DNA of 64,000 nucleotides from Phycisphaeraceae bacterium (GCA_019636655.1 JAHBXB010000004.1:186001-250000), one strand, 5' to 3'; shown: positions 1-11,023, counted from the stretch's first letter. Numbers and translations: made by a program. Notes: generated from the letters alone by a model not told the origin.

Positions 1-1056
1 CAGCATGACGACGCCGACGTGGCCGAGGGCCACACCGATGCCCCCGATGCCGCTCAACGGCCACACCGCCGCCATGGTCCACATCGGATCGCCGGGCGAC
101 CTGAGCGTGATGATGATCGACAGGATCGTCAGCGGCAGGCCGGCGAGGTACCCCGCCGCGGCGAGGGTCACGTAGAAGCGGTTCGAGCGCGACGCGGAGA
201 GAACACCAAGGCGCATGAGGCCCATGCCGATCAGCATCAGGCCGCAGCAGCGCCAGAAGGTGAAGATCGCCATGATGAACGTCTGCATGAAGAGGCTCGA
301 CATAGCGTTGTGCCGCAGGACGTCGAGGTAGGAGCCCCGCAGCGCGGCGACCTCGGCGTGCACCGCGGCGGTATCGGGGTTGGCCCCGTTCTCCCAGCCC
401 GACAGAGACTGGATCATCTGCTGCTGCTGAGATGTGATGGCACGGCCCGCGGCCTCCGCCGCGCGCGCGTCGTCGGCGATGTGCTGGACGTGCCCCAACC
501 CGAGGCCCATCAACACGTTGATCGGGACTGCCACGAGCACGACGAGCACCCCGATGGTGATGAGGATCCAGGGACGGACGCCGCGGAATGTGTACAGCAG
601 CAGCCCGCAGAGCGCGTAGGCGACGAGGATGTCGCCGTACCAGAGCAGGTAGGCGTGCAGCATCCCGATGAGCAGGAGCCACATCAGGCGGCGGTAGTAG
701 AGGCCGGCGAACCGGGCGGCCCGGCGCGGCGTGCCGGGCTCCCGGGCGGCGATCCGATCGTTCATCAGCACCAGCCCGGCGCCGAAGAGCATCGAGAAGA
801 TCGCCATCATCTTCTGGTCGAACACGATGTGGCAGACGAGCCAAACGGCGTAGTTGGCTCCGGTGAACGGTCCGGCGTAGGGGACGAGCGACTCGGCCAG
901 CGGATTGAGGTAGGCCGCCCCGGGGAGGGCGTACGCCACGATGTTCATGGCGAGGATGCCCAGCACCGCCACGCCGCGGAGCGTGTCGACGGCGCCCAGG
1001 CGGGCGCTCTCGCGGACAGGAGCCGGGGGCGGGCGGATCGACGGGTCGTCGTGCAA
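1..1056 (-). CDS. DUF418/YeiB-like multi-pass membrane protein (3' end outside window)
   Basis: The reading frame is open from a TTG at 1056 to the left edge, giving 352 codons of an integral membrane protein without its C-terminus. GGAG lies about 9 bases before the TTG, and no better in-frame ATG precedes it. The first helix contains RGVAVLGILAMN, the typical opening of DUF418/YeiB-family proteins. Further hydrophobic stretches alternate with short charged loops, including WLLLIGMLHAYLLWYGDILVAYA-type helices. Transport or acyl-transfer roles have been suggested for relatives, but none is demonstrated here. It diverges from gltX across a 93-base gap. The family call is from memory of the motif pattern; the membrane nature is directly visible. 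Confidence 0.75.
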   Translation of the reverse strand, partial: MHDDPSIRPPPAPVRESARLGAVDTLRGVAVLGILAMNIVAYALPGAAYLNPLAESLVPYAGPFTGANYAVWLVCHIVFDQKMMAIFSMLFGAGLVLMNDRIAAREPGTPRRAARFAGLYYRRLMWLLLIGMLHAYLLWYGDILVAYALCGLLLYTFRGVRPWILITIGVLVVLVAVPINVLMGLGLGHVQHIADDARAAEAAGRAITSQQQQMIQSLSGWENGANPDTAAVHAEVAALRGSYLDVLRHNAMSSLFMQTFIMAIFTFWRCCGLMLIGMGLMRLGVLSASRSNRFYVTLAAAGYLAGLPLTILSIIITLRSPGDPMWTMAAVWPLSGIGGIGVALGHVGVVML

Positions 1057-1149
1057 GGCGGTGGTCTCCGGGATTCCGCCGCGCCGCCGCGGTGAGCGGC
1101 CGAGTGTACCGGGGAATCGCGGGAAGCCCTTGGCCTAGTCTTGCCTGCC

Positions 1150-2862
1150 ATGACCAATCCGCCCGTTATCACCCGGTTTGCTCCTTCCCCGACCGGCCAC
1201 CTGCACATCGGGGGGGCACGCACGGCGCTCTTCTGCTGGGCGTTCGCGCGCCGGCACGGGGGGCACTTCGTGCTCCGGATCGAGGATACGGATGCGGCGA
1301 GGTCGTCCGACGAGTCTGCCCGCGGCATCATGGAGGATCTGGTCTGGCTGGGCATCGAGTGGGATGAGGGGCCGGAGTTCACCACGCCGGACGGCCGGAA
1401 GATCGGCGGCGATCCGCGCGGGGTCGGGCCGTTCTTCCAGGCGCGGCGCGTGGACCTGTACAACAGTCACCTCGAGCGACTTGTCCGAGCGGGGCTGGCG
1501 TACCCTGCGTTCGAGGGCTCGGAGGAGTTGGAGGCCCGTCGCAAGGCGGTCTTCGCGGCGAAGGGGACCTACCGGTACGAGCGGCCCGCGGATGTGACAC
1601 CCGGGGTCTTCAACGAGGCGAGGTGGGCGCGGGCGCTCGCGGGCGAGACGCACGTGGTGCGGCTGGTCTCGCCGATGACGGCGGTGGTCGTCGACGACCA
1701 GGTGCTGGGGGAAAAGACGTTCCCGGCGGATCATGTGGACGACTTTGTCATCCGCAAGGCGGACGGGCTGCCGACGTACCACTTCGCCGTGGTCGTCGAT
1801 GACGAGACGATGGGGATCACGCACGTCCTGCGGGCGCAGGAGCACTTCAACAACACGCCGCGGCACATCGTGCTGCAGCGGGCGCTGGGGTTCCGCACGC
1901 CGGTGTACGGCCACATGCCGCTGATCTTCAACATGGACGGCACGAAGATGGGCAAGCGCGACAAGGCCAAGGCCGCCCGCGCGGCGGCCAAGACGCTGCT
2001 GCAGAAGAGCCCGGACCTGAACGCCGAGCTGCTCGCCGCGGGGATCGGGCAGGAGCCGGCGGTGGTCGAGCAGTTCCTGGCCGCAGAGAACGACTCGATG
2101 GAGGTGGCGGCGGCGATCGCGGCGAAACTGGGCATCGCGCTGCCGGAGGTGGAGGTCAGCGACTTCCGCGCCAACGGCTACCTGCCGGGCGCCATCGATA
2201 ACTTCGTCTCGCTGCTGGGATGGAATCCGGGGATGAAGGCCGCGGACGGCAAGGATCTGGAGAAGTTCGATACGGCGTTCCTCGCCGGGCACTTCGACAT
2301 GGCCCGCATCGGCAGGACCAACGCGAAGTTCGACCGGGCGAAGCTGCTGTCGTTCGATGGGGACGCGATCGCGGCGATGAGCGACGAGGAGTTCGCTCGG
2401 GCGTGGCGGGCGTGGTGCTCCGAGTACGAGCCGGCGCTGCCGGCGGGGCTCGATGGGCCGCGGTGGACGCTCCTGGCGCGGGCCGTCAAACCCAGGGCCA
2501 AGACGATGCGGGATGGGGTCAAGGCGGCGGGATTCGCGATGCTGACCGATGCCGGCGTGACGTACGACCCCGCGGCGGTCGAGAAGAACCTGCGGGCCAA
2601 GGACGGAGAGGGGCTGGGGCTGCTCCGGGAGTTCCACGGCGCGCTCCAGCAGGCTCGAGACTGGGAGCCGCAGGCGCTCAACGCCATGGTGGAGGCGTTC
2701 GCGAAGGAGCGGGGGGTCGGCATGGGTGCGATCGCCCAGCCCATCCGCGTCGCGCTCGCGGGCACTGGGGTGTCGCCGCCGCTCGGCGAGACCATGGGCG
2801 TGCTGGGCCGGGAATCCACGCTGGCGCGGATCTCGCGGTGCCTGGCGGTACACGCTGCGTAG
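1150..2862 (+). CDS. gltX: Glutamate--tRNA ligase (GluRS)
   Basis: This enzyme charges tRNA-Glu with glutamate in the cytoplasm. The class I nucleotide-binding fold is clear: RFAPSPTGHLHIGG with the HIGH-like motif at residues 19-22, VLRIEDTDAARS, and the KMSKS equivalent KMGKR at 266-270. I chose the ATG at 1150; the frame also has a TTG at 1141, but neither has a clear Shine-Dalgarno. The protein is 570 residues, longer than the usual 460-500. About 65 extra residues (roughly 273-337, rich in Ala and Lys) sit between KMGKR and the YLPGAIDNFVSLLGW block, which normally follows within about 15 residues. A separate glnS (9124-10980) makes discriminating GluRS activity likely, so no misacylation/GatCAB route for Gln need be assumed. 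Confidence 0.96.
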   Translation: MTNPPVITRFAPSPTGHLHIGGARTALFCWAFARRHGGHFVLRIEDTDAARSSDESARGIMEDLVWLGIEWDEGPEFTTPDGRKIGGDPRGVGPFFQARRVDLYNSHLERLVRAGLAYPAFEGSEELEARRKAVFAAKGTYRYERPADVTPGVFNEARWARALAGETHVVRLVSPMTAVVVDDQVLGEKTFPADHVDDFVIRKADGLPTYHFAVVVDDETMGITHVLRAQEHFNNTPRHIVLQRALGFRTPVYGHMPLIFNMDGTKMGKRDKAKAARAAAKTLLQKSPDLNAELLAAGIGQEPAVVEQFLAAENDSMEVAAAIAAKLGIALPEVEVSDFRANGYLPGAIDNFVSLLGWNPGMKAADGKDLEKFDTAFLAGHFDMARIGRTNAKFDRAKLLSFDGDAIAAMSDEEFARAWRAWCSEYEPALPAGLDGPRWTLLARAVKPRAKTMRDGVKAAGFAMLTDAGVTYDPAAVEKNLRAKDGEGLGLLREFHGALQQARDWEPQALNAMVEAFAKERGVGMGAIAQPIRVALAGTGVSPPLGETMGVLGRESTLARISRCLAVHAA

Positions 2863-2935
2863 ACGCCGTTGATCGGGCCATCGGGGTGGTGGTGCGGTCC
2901 ACGAGTACAATCGCGCCGACTTCCCGGAGAACGCC

Positions 2936-4246
2936 ATGTCTATCGCCCGATCAACCCCTTCCGCCGGTTCCAACGCCAACCCCGCCAGCACGGCCGCGGG
3001 ATCCGGCGCCGCGACGGGCTTTGCCGCCCGCACCTCGGCCCTGCTGCAATCGCTGCGAGAAGGGGGGCAGTACAAGCACCTGCAGATGATCGAGGGGCCG
3101 ATGGACGCGACGGTCCGCATCCGCGGCCGGGGCGAGTGCCTGTGCTTCTGCTCGAACAACTACCTGGGGCTGGCGAACCACCCGGAGGTTGTGGAGGCGG
3201 GGCTCCGGGGCCTGAAGGACTTCGGGGCGGGGACCGCGAGCGTGCGGTTCATCTGCGGCACGTTCTCGCCGCACGAGCACCTGGAAACGATGATCGCGCG
3301 CTACATGGGGACGGAGTCCTCGTACACCTTCGTGTCGTGCTGGAACGCGAACGAGGCGGTGTTCCCCACGCTGTGCGATCCGGGCGACATCATCATCTCG
3401 GACGAACTCAACCACGCGAGCATCATCGACGCCATCCGGCTGGCGACCGTCATCAAGAAGGGCCTGCTCAAAAGCGTGTACCGGAACAACACGCTGACGG
3501 GGCCCAACTCGCTCGAGCAGCGGCTCGCCGAGGCCCGGGCGAACAAGGATGTCACGGGGCAGATCTGGGTTGTCACCGACGGCGTGTTCTCGATGGAGGG
3601 CTCCATCGCCGACCTGCCGACGATGCGGCGGTTGTGCGATGAGTACGGCGCGATGCTCGTGGTGGACGACTCGCACGGGCACGGCGTGATGGGGGCCACC
3701 GGTCGCGGGACGCACGAGCACTGGGGGATGATCGACGGCGGCACGGGGGGAGTGGGGGGGCCAATGCCGGGCCGGGTCGACGTCTTCACCGGCACGCTGG
3801 GCAAGGCCCTGGGCGGGGGCGCGGGCGGGTTCATCGCCGGTTCGAGGCTCGTGACCGAACTGACGATCCAGCGCGGCCGCCCGACGCTGTTCTCCAATGC
3901 GCTGCCCGTCACGGTCGCGTGCTCGGCGGCGAAGGCGATCGAGGTCCTGCTGCGCGAGCCGCAGCGGGTGCAGAAACTCAGGGACAACGTCGCGTACGCG
4001 AGGCAGTCGATCAAGGCCGCAGGCTTCGACGTCCTGGAGAGCCCGACGGCGATTTGCCCCATCATCGTGCACGACACCGCGAAGGCGATCGCGATGAGCA
4101 AGCGGCTGCTGGAACTCGGCGTGTTCGTGATCGGGTTCGGCTATCCCGTGGTGCCCGAGGGGCACGCGAGGCTGCGCGTCCAGATCTCCGCGGCCCATGA
4201 GCGGTCGCACATCGACTCGCTGGTGGCGGCGCTGAAGAAACTGTAA
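2936..4246 (+). CDS. kbl: Glycine C-acetyltransferase (2-amino-3-ketobutyrate CoA ligase)
   Basis: A pyridoxal-phosphate enzyme of the alpha-oxoamine synthase family that interconverts glycine plus acetyl-CoA with 2-amino-3-oxobutyrate. The PLP lysine is K290 in TGTLGKALGGG, and the aldimine-binding Asp/His lie in LVVDDSHGHG (241-250). SDELNHASIIDAIRL and FCSNNYLGLA match Kbl better than BioF or HemA. GGAG lies 7 bases before the ATG at 2936. The first 35 or so residues are a Ser/Ala/Gly-rich extension absent from typical Kbl of about 398 residues. The usual partner threonine dehydrogenase (tdh) is not adjacent, so the threonine-catabolic role is inferred only from family. Confidence 0.9.
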   Translation: MSIARSTPSAGSNANPASTAAGSGAATGFAARTSALLQSLREGGQYKHLQMIEGPMDATVRIRGRGECLCFCSNNYLGLANHPEVVEAGLRGLKDFGAGTASVRFICGTFSPHEHLETMIARYMGTESSYTFVSCWNANEAVFPTLCDPGDIIISDELNHASIIDAIRLATVIKKGLLKSVYRNNTLTGPNSLEQRLAEARANKDVTGQIWVVTDGVFSMEGSIADLPTMRRLCDEYGAMLVVDDSHGHGVMGATGRGTHEHWGMIDGGTGGVGGPMPGRVDVFTGTLGKALGGGAGGFIAGSRLVTELTIQRGRPTLFSNALPVTVACSAAKAIEVLLREPQRVQKLRDNVAYARQSIKAAGFDVLESPTAICPIIVHDTAKAIAMSKRLLELGVFVIGFGYPVVPEGHARLRVQISAAHERSHIDSLVAALKKL

Positions 4247-4267
4247 CCAATCTTCTCGGAGGGCGGC

Positions 4268-5077
4268 ATGATGCGATCAGATGCACGCGTCGTAGTGGGG
4301 CGATTGACCCTCGTGGTGGTGCTGGCAATCCAGGCCGGAATCGCCGGGTGCTCGTACGGCCGGCCGCCTCGGAACACCGAGACCATCGTTCCCACACCCG
4401 CCGCGGGGCAACTCGGGGGGCACCCGGTGTTTGGGATGCCCATTCCTATAACTGGTACCACAGCGGTGCTGGTGCCGCTCTCGGTGATGAGCCAGAAGGG
4501 GATATTCCAGGATGACGACCCGTACACGCGCGGCGGCATGGAGTCGGGTTCGGGTGCGATGTACAGGATGAGCAGCGAGACAGCCGCATCCGTCTCGCGA
4601 GACTGGAACTCATCAACCGAGGTGCGGTGGCACAACGCGATCGCGTGCCGCGTGGACGGCGGCCAGAACGCAGTTCTGGATGGGCGGGGCGTCATCGGCC
4701 GGTGGCAGATCTTCGGGGTGTACAACACCGAGGAAAAGGTGTGGAAGCCCGGCGGCCTGGTGTTCGTCGCCGTGATCGCGGACACCAACAACGACAAGGC
4801 GCTGGACAACCTGGATGCGCGAGTGGCGATCGTCACCGATGCCGAGGGTCGGAATCCGCGTGTGATCTCGCCGCGGGACGCGCAGGTCCGCAGCGTGGTG
4901 TTCAACAGCGCCCGCGGCTCCCTGCTCATGGATGTCGTCAAGGACACCAACCGCGACGGCCGGTTCGGCTACGACGATGACCCGGTGCCCTACGAGTGGA
5001 AACTCGGGAGTGATGGGCCGGCGACGCCTTTGCTGTCGGACGAGGTGGTGCAGAAGGCGACGTCGCAACTGAGGTAG
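4268..5077 (+). CDS. Hypothetical lipoprotein
   Basis: The 269-residue product begins with a short basic region and a hydrophobic segment ending in the lipobox IAGC (Cys28), so it should be lipidated and exported. A GGAGG precedes the ATG at 4268. The rest is soluble and contains two Asp-rich stretches (DTNNDKALDNLDAR and DTNRDGRFGYDDDP) that resemble calcium-binding loops. I do not recognise a family. It lies between kbl and dtd, only 5 bases before dtd, so it may be co-transcribed with dtd, but nothing suggests a shared function. Confidence 0.7.
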   Translation: MMRSDARVVVGRLTLVVVLAIQAGIAGCSYGRPPRNTETIVPTPAAGQLGGHPVFGMPIPITGTTAVLVPLSVMSQKGIFQDDDPYTRGGMESGSGAMYRMSSETAASVSRDWNSSTEVRWHNAIACRVDGGQNAVLDGRGVIGRWQIFGVYNTEEKVWKPGGLVFVAVIADTNNDKALDNLDARVAIVTDAEGRNPRVISPRDAQVRSVVFNSARGSLLMDVVKDTNRDGRFGYDDDPVPYEWKLGSDGPATPLLSDEVVQKATSQLR

Positions 5078-5082
5078 CCCCG

Positions 5083-5565
5083 ATGCGCTGCGTGGTGCAA
5101 CGGGTCCTTGGGGCGTCTGTCGAGGTGGGCGGCGAGGTCCGCGCGGAGATCGCGCGTGGCCTGGTTGTCCTCGCCGGGCTCGAAGAGACGGACGTGGACT
5201 GTGATCTGGAGTGGGCCGCCGAGAAGATCGCCGAACTACGGATCTTCGAGGACCCGCAGGGGAAGATGAACCTGTCGGTGAAGGACATCGGCGCGGCGGA
5301 GGGCGGGTTGGGTGCGGGGATCCTGATGGTCCCCAACTTCACCGTTGCGGGTGATGCCCGCAAAGGCCGTCGGCCCTCCTTCGACAAGGCCATGCGCCCC
5401 GAGCGTGCGGAGGGGGAGTTCTCAGTACTCGTCGAACTCGTCCGCTCCCGCATCTCTGCTGCGGGAGTCGATGTTCAACAGGGTGTATTCCGGGCGGACA
5501 TGAAGGTGTCGCTCATCAACGACGGGCCCGTGACGATTGTGCTCGAGTCGCCGCGGCTAGGTTAG
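5083..5565 (+). CDS. dtd: D-aminoacyl-tRNA deacylase
   Basis: Removes D-amino acids (and glycine from tRNA-Ala) mischarged on tRNA, a proofreading function in the cytoplasm. At 160 residues it has the DTD length, begins MRCVVQRV and ends with the signature ADMKVSLINDGPVTI, which holds the Gly-cisPro pocket. KGRRPSF is also present. The other signature, usually SQFTL, reads PNFTV here, so the Ser-Gln pair that helps shape the active site is replaced by Pro-Asn. Its stop overlaps the stop of the convergent glycosylase gene by 4 bases (5562-5565). Confidence 0.93.
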   Translation: MRCVVQRVLGASVEVGGEVRAEIARGLVVLAGLEETDVDCDLEWAAEKIAELRIFEDPQGKMNLSVKDIGAAEGGLGAGILMVPNFTVAGDARKGRRPSFDKAMRPERAEGEFSVLVELVRSRISAAGVDVQQGVFRADMKVSLINDGPVTIVLESPRLG

Positions 5566-6554
5566 AACTGCGCTGCCGTAAACGTCTTCCCCGTCGTCTC
5601 CCGCTCCCACGTCCACGCCGGTCCGCGCTTCGCCTCGTAGAACTCCCACAACTCGAACCAGTACGACCGGAACGCGTGCACCCCGAACGGCGCGTAGTGC
5701 GCGTGCATCCGCTTCATCAGCGCCCGGTCCGTGCCGCTCCACCCCAAAATCGTCTTGGCGTGCCGCAGCGACTCCGTGTCCAGCGGCAGCCTCGCGTACC
5801 GCCCCATCAACTGCATGACGTTCGCCGCGGCGTATGGGCCGATTCCCGGCAACTCCAGCAGCGCCTCGAAGACCGCGTCGTCGGCGGTCGCGGGGTCCTC
5901 GAGCATCGCGAGGTCCAGCCCGCCCGCTCGGCGCGACCGGCTCTTCTCCGCCGCGGCGAAGAGCCGCGCCAACTCGACGATCCGCTGGTCGCGATAGCCC
6001 ACGGAGCAGCGGGCCCGAAGCGTCCCCGGCTTGGTGCGGGCGAGACGCTCGAACGTCGGGAACGCGCGCCCGTGGTCGGCGTGGCCCCGCCCGACGACCT
6101 CACACAGCCGCCGGTTCATGTTCACCGTGCTCGGCCAGGTCACGTTGCAGCTCGTGACGGTCTTGATCACATCCTCGAACAGCGTCGGCGACCGCATCAG
6201 CCGCCCCCGCCCGGATTTTTTCCACCGCGGGTCGAGCCGGTGGAACGCGCGGACCACGCCGTCGTCCTCATCAAGGCGCAGCATCCGTGTGATCAGTCCC
6301 CCTGCCGCGGCCCGCTGGCGGGCGGTCAGGGTTCGCGAGAACTCGGCGGTCAGCGGCGCCCCGGCCCCGGGCCGGCGCGATCCGGTTCCCTGGGTGATCC
6401 GCGCCGTGACCGGCCCGCCGACATCCAGCACGCGTGTAAACGCCTGCTCGGTCGGGGACCAGTTGTTGGGCCACAGCAGGAAGTAGCCGTACGAGCACGC
6501 ATCTCGCTTCAGCACGTAGTCCGCTGGGGGCTTGATGGTGAGCCGGGACGGCAT
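5562..6554 (-). CDS. HhH-GPD family DNA glycosylase
   Basis: Probable base-excision-repair glycosylase of 330 residues. The helix-hairpin-helix lies at about 233-247 (ELPGIGPYAAANV), followed by the Gly-Pro-Asp-like region with the expected catalytic Asp at D259 (RLPLDTESLR). The position that carries the Schiff-base lysine in OGG1- and Nth-type bifunctional enzymes is occupied by Tyr/Ala, so a monofunctional AlkA-like activity is the simpler prediction. The N-terminal 120 residues resemble the beta-sandwich part of AlkA/OGG proteins. No iron-sulfur cysteine cluster is visible at the C-terminus. It ends next to the start of nothing downstream and starts 13 bases after the amidotransferase stop, so both may form a leftward operon. 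Confidence 0.82.
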   Translation of the reverse strand: MPSRLTIKPPADYVLKRDACSYGYFLLWPNNWSPTEQAFTRVLDVGGPVTARITQGTGSRRPGAGAPLTAEFSRTLTARQRAAAGGLITRMLRLDEDDGVVRAFHRLDPRWKKSGRGRLMRSPTLFEDVIKTVTSCNVTWPSTVNMNRRLCEVVGRGHADHGRAFPTFERLARTKPGTLRARCSVGYRDQRIVELARLFAAAEKSRSRRAGGLDLAMLEDPATADDAVFEALLELPGIGPYAAANVMQLMGRYARLPLDTESLRHAKTILGWSGTDRALMKRMHAHYAPFGVHAFRSYWFELWEFYEAKRGPAWTWERETTGKTFTAAQF

Positions 6555-6567
6555 GGGGATCGGCGGC

Positions 6568-7284
6568 CTAGGCCGTCATCCGGCGCGACAGGGGGAAGAC
6601 GTACGCCGCGATGTTGATGCACAGCCGCTCGGCGATCCGCGCGAACACGTCGTAGCGGGCGTCGAGCTGCGACGAGAGGTCCGCCGGCGGCCCGCCCGGC
6701 GCACCCTTCATAAAGACCTCGATCATCGGCCGGTCACACTCGAAGTGGTGCTGGAAGCCGTACGTCCGCAGCCCCGCTTTGAAGACCTGCACCTTGCACG
6801 CGGCGGAGGAGGCAAGGACGGTCGCCCCCGGCGGCGCGGTCGCAACCTCCTGATTGTGCGCCTGGAACATCATCGCGTCCCACGGCACCCCGGCGAGCAT
6901 CGTTTCGGTCTGCCCCGGCTGCTGCACCGTGACGTTGGTGAATCCCCACTCTGGCGTGGCCGCCGGGGCCACCGTCCCGCCCAGCGCGTGGGCGATGAGC
7001 TGGTGTCCCAGGCAGATCCCCAGCACCGGCAACTGCCGTGCGTGGGCGCTCCGGATGAAGTCCGCCTCGGCCTGCATCCAGGGCAGGTCGGCGATGTCGG
7101 TGACGTTCTGCTCGCCGCCGAGGACCACGACCCCCTCGACGTTGTCCAGATCCGCCGGGACACCCGGGGCGCCCGCGATGTGCGGCGTCCGGACATCGAG
7201 CCTGAATCCGTGGTCCCGGAGCGTGAGCCCGAGGCGTCCCGGGCCGACCGCTCTCCCGCCGTGCTGAAAGACGATGATCGCCAT
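6568..7284 (-). CDS. Type 1 glutamine amidotransferase (GATase class I)
   Basis: A 238-residue stand-alone class I amidotransferase domain. The nucleophile elbow is LGICLGHQL with Cys91. The rest of the triad is H180 and E182 in FQHHFE, the equivalent of the usual HPE motif. An oxyanion-type Gly-Gly is visible in VVVLGGEQN. It resembles the GuaA glutaminase half, but no synthetase domain follows, so it may hydrolyse gamma-glutamyl substrates or supply ammonia to an unlinked partner. It starts 34 bases after the methyltransferase gene stop in the same leftward run. No Shine-Dalgarno is obvious before the ATG at 7284. Confidence 0.86.
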   Translation of the reverse strand: MAIIVFQHGGRAVGPGRLGLTLRDHGFRLDVRTPHIAGAPGVPADLDNVEGVVVLGGEQNVTDIADLPWMQAEADFIRSAHARQLPVLGICLGHQLIAHALGGTVAPAATPEWGFTNVTVQQPGQTETMLAGVPWDAMMFQAHNQEVATAPPGATVLASSAACKVQVFKAGLRTYGFQHHFECDRPMIEVFMKGAPGGPPADLSSQLDARYDVFARIAERLCINIAAYVFPLSRRMTA

Positions 7285-7318
7285 AGGGCCGATGGTAGCG
7301 AGCCGGACCGCCGACGGG

Positions 7319-8008
7319 TCAGCGCACCCACATCACGATCGTTCCGTCCTGGCCCATCAGGTAGTCCTGCCGGTAGCGCAGCAGCGGCGTCCGCTCGGCG
7401 GCCCATTCCAGCATGCTCAGAGCATCGAACCGTCTGATGTAGCCGTCCCCGCCGGCCCGCCCGCGGGTGGGCCGGGAGGGCACCCGGAGGAAGTTGAACG
7501 CCAGCGCAAGCGAGCAGCTGTGCCACGCCCGCTCCAGCACCGCCTGCGCCGCATCCTGGTCCAGCGTGTTCAGCGAGCCCGAGAAGACGATCACCTCCGG
7601 GCCCGGCTCGCTGTCGAACGCCCGCGGATCGGCCACGAAGTCTCCGCGGCGGTAGGCCGTCCCGGGGATGCCCCGAGACTCCGCCTCTTCCACCATCTCG
7701 CCGATCGCGTCGAGCCCCGTGTAGCAGCACGGCGTGCCCCGCGCGTGCAGGAACGCCGCGAAGTCGCCCCGCCCGCACCCGGCATCCAGGACTCGCTTGC
7801 CGTCCAGGTCGATCATCTCCGACATCGCCCGGAACCGCGCGGCCTGTGTCTCGCGGCTGGTCCACAGCAGGGCGCCGAAGCTCGGGCCCTCGCGATCAAC
7901 CATCTCGCGGTAGGGGGTCAGGTAGCCGCCCGGGCTGATCGTCGCCGTCTCCGCCGCCGGCGCCTCGGGAAACACCGACCGCCTCGCCCGGGCCATCCAT
8001 GACGACAT
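7319..8008 (-). CDS. Class I SAM-dependent methyltransferase
   Basis: A 229-residue protein with the SAM-binding motif I VLDAGCGRGDF and an acidic residue at the end of beta-2 (YTGLDAIGEM), which identifies a class I methyltransferase. The substrate cannot be told from sequence. I chose the ATG at 8008 because GGGAG lies 6 bases before it; a TTG at 8014 in the same frame would interrupt that spacing. It is in the same orientation as its neighbours, 90 bases after the PfkB stop, and has no recognisable pathway partner. Confidence 0.82.
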   Translation of the reverse strand: MSSWMARARRSVFPEAPAAETATISPGGYLTPYREMVDREGPSFGALLWTSRETQAARFRAMSEMIDLDGKRVLDAGCGRGDFAAFLHARGTPCCYTGLDAIGEMVEEAESRGIPGTAYRRGDFVADPRAFDSEPGPEVIVFSGSLNTLDQDAAQAVLERAWHSCSLALAFNFLRVPSRPTRGRAGGDGYIRRFDALSMLEWAAERTPLLRYRQDYLMGQDGTIVMWVR

Positions 8009-8098
8009 TGGCAACTCCCCGCGGCTCCGCCGCGCGTTCCCTTCGCCCGGCGGAAGCGCCGGGCCAGACTCATTATCGGCGCCCCGGAGCGGCGGCGA

Positions 8099-9040
8099 TC
8101 AGCGGATCCGGACCATCCCGGTGAACTCGTTGTACCGCCGGTCTAGTTCCTCCCGGGTCAGGCTCGACAGCCGGTCCAGGGAGAAGGACTCGATGTTGAA
8201 CGAGGCAACCACCGTGCCGTGGGCCAGGGCGCTCCGGACGACGTCGAACGGCACGCCACGCTTCCCTGGCTCCCCGTGCCCGGGCTTGCCGGCCTCAGCC
8301 GCGATGAACCCCATCATCCCGCCCGCGAACGAATCCCCCGCCCCAGTGGGATCAGTCACCGTCTCGGCCGGGTAGGCCGGGAGAGCCCCGATCCCATCCT
8401 TGTGGACGATCAGGCACCCGTGCTCGCCCTTCTTGACAACCACGAAGGAGGGGCCCATCTCCAGGATGTGCCGCGCCCCGGTGACGGGGTTGGCTTTTCC
8501 GGTCAGCAGTTCGCACTCATCGTAGTTGAGCACCAGCCCGTCGACCTGCTTGAGGAGCTTCTCCAGGTCGGCGCGGGCGGTGTTGATCCACAGGTCCATC
8601 GTGTCCGCCACCGCCAGCCGCCGCTTCGGGAAGTGCGAGAGCAGTCCGAGCTGCACCGCCGGGTGGGTGTTGGCGAGGAAGACGAACTGGCTGTCCTTGA
8701 AGTTCTCGGGCACCCGCGGCGGGTCCTCGACCAGCACGCCCAGCTCCGTAAAGAGCGTCTCCCGCGAGTTCATGTTCTGCAGGTACTTGCCGCCCCACGC
8801 GAACGTCTTGGAGCCGGGCCGCACCTCAAGGCCCGTGGCATCGATGTTCTTGAACTTCCCCAGGGTCGCCTTGTGCGCCGCGGGCCAGTCGCCCCCGACC
8901 GCCGCGACCATCCGCACCGGCCCGTAGAACGAGGCCGCCGCGGCGAAGTAGGTGCACGAGCCGCCGAGAACCTTCTCGACGTGGGTGGTGGGGGTGTAGA
9001 CGGTATCGATGCCGATGGTGCCGGTGACGATGAGTGACAT
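8099..9040 (-). CDS. PfkB-family carbohydrate/nucleoside kinase
   Basis: A 313-residue ATP-dependent kinase of the ribokinase/PfkB fold. The C-terminal signature DPTGAGDSFAGG (230-241) carries the catalytic base D236 and the anion hole. The N-terminal Gly-rich region VLGGSCTYFAAAAS binds the substrate. Sequence alone does not separate sugar kinases from adenosine kinase-like members; this subgroup is often annotated simply as PfkB family sugar kinase. It lies between glnS and the methyltransferase, with an 83-base gap from the glnS stop. Confidence 0.9.
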   Translation of the reverse strand: MSLIVTGTIGIDTVYTPTTHVEKVLGGSCTYFAAAASFYGPVRMVAAVGGDWPAAHKATLGKFKNIDATGLEVRPGSKTFAWGGKYLQNMNSRETLFTELGVLVEDPPRVPENFKDSQFVFLANTHPAVQLGLLSHFPKRRLAVADTMDLWINTARADLEKLLKQVDGLVLNYDECELLTGKANPVTGARHILEMGPSFVVVKKGEHGCLIVHKDGIGALPAYPAETVTDPTGAGDSFAGGMMGFIAAEAGKPGHGEPGKRGVPFDVVRSALAHGTVVASFNIESFSLDRLSSLTREELDRRYNEFTGMVRIR

Positions 9041-9123
9041 GGGACGGGAGTTTACGCCGCACCAGCGGACGGGGCGGGCCGCTCGACCCCGCCTCGGTTC
9101 TCACCTGTCCGCCGCCGGCACCG

Positions 9124-10980
<1,857 letters not shown>

Positions 10981-11023
10981 GGGGCCAATGGTAGTGGCTC
11001 GGGAATCCCAGCCGCCGCGTGCC

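Noticed and set aside
19-1095. A 358-codon frame on the + strand opposite the DUF418 gene
   Set aside because: Low-complexity Arg/Ala/Glu/His/Asp composition without hydrophobic core; the minus strand encodes clear transmembrane helices.
1135-3159. A 674-codon minus-strand frame opposite gltX
   Set aside because: Arg/Pro-rich shadow frame; gltX on + carries intact class I synthetase motifs over the same bases.
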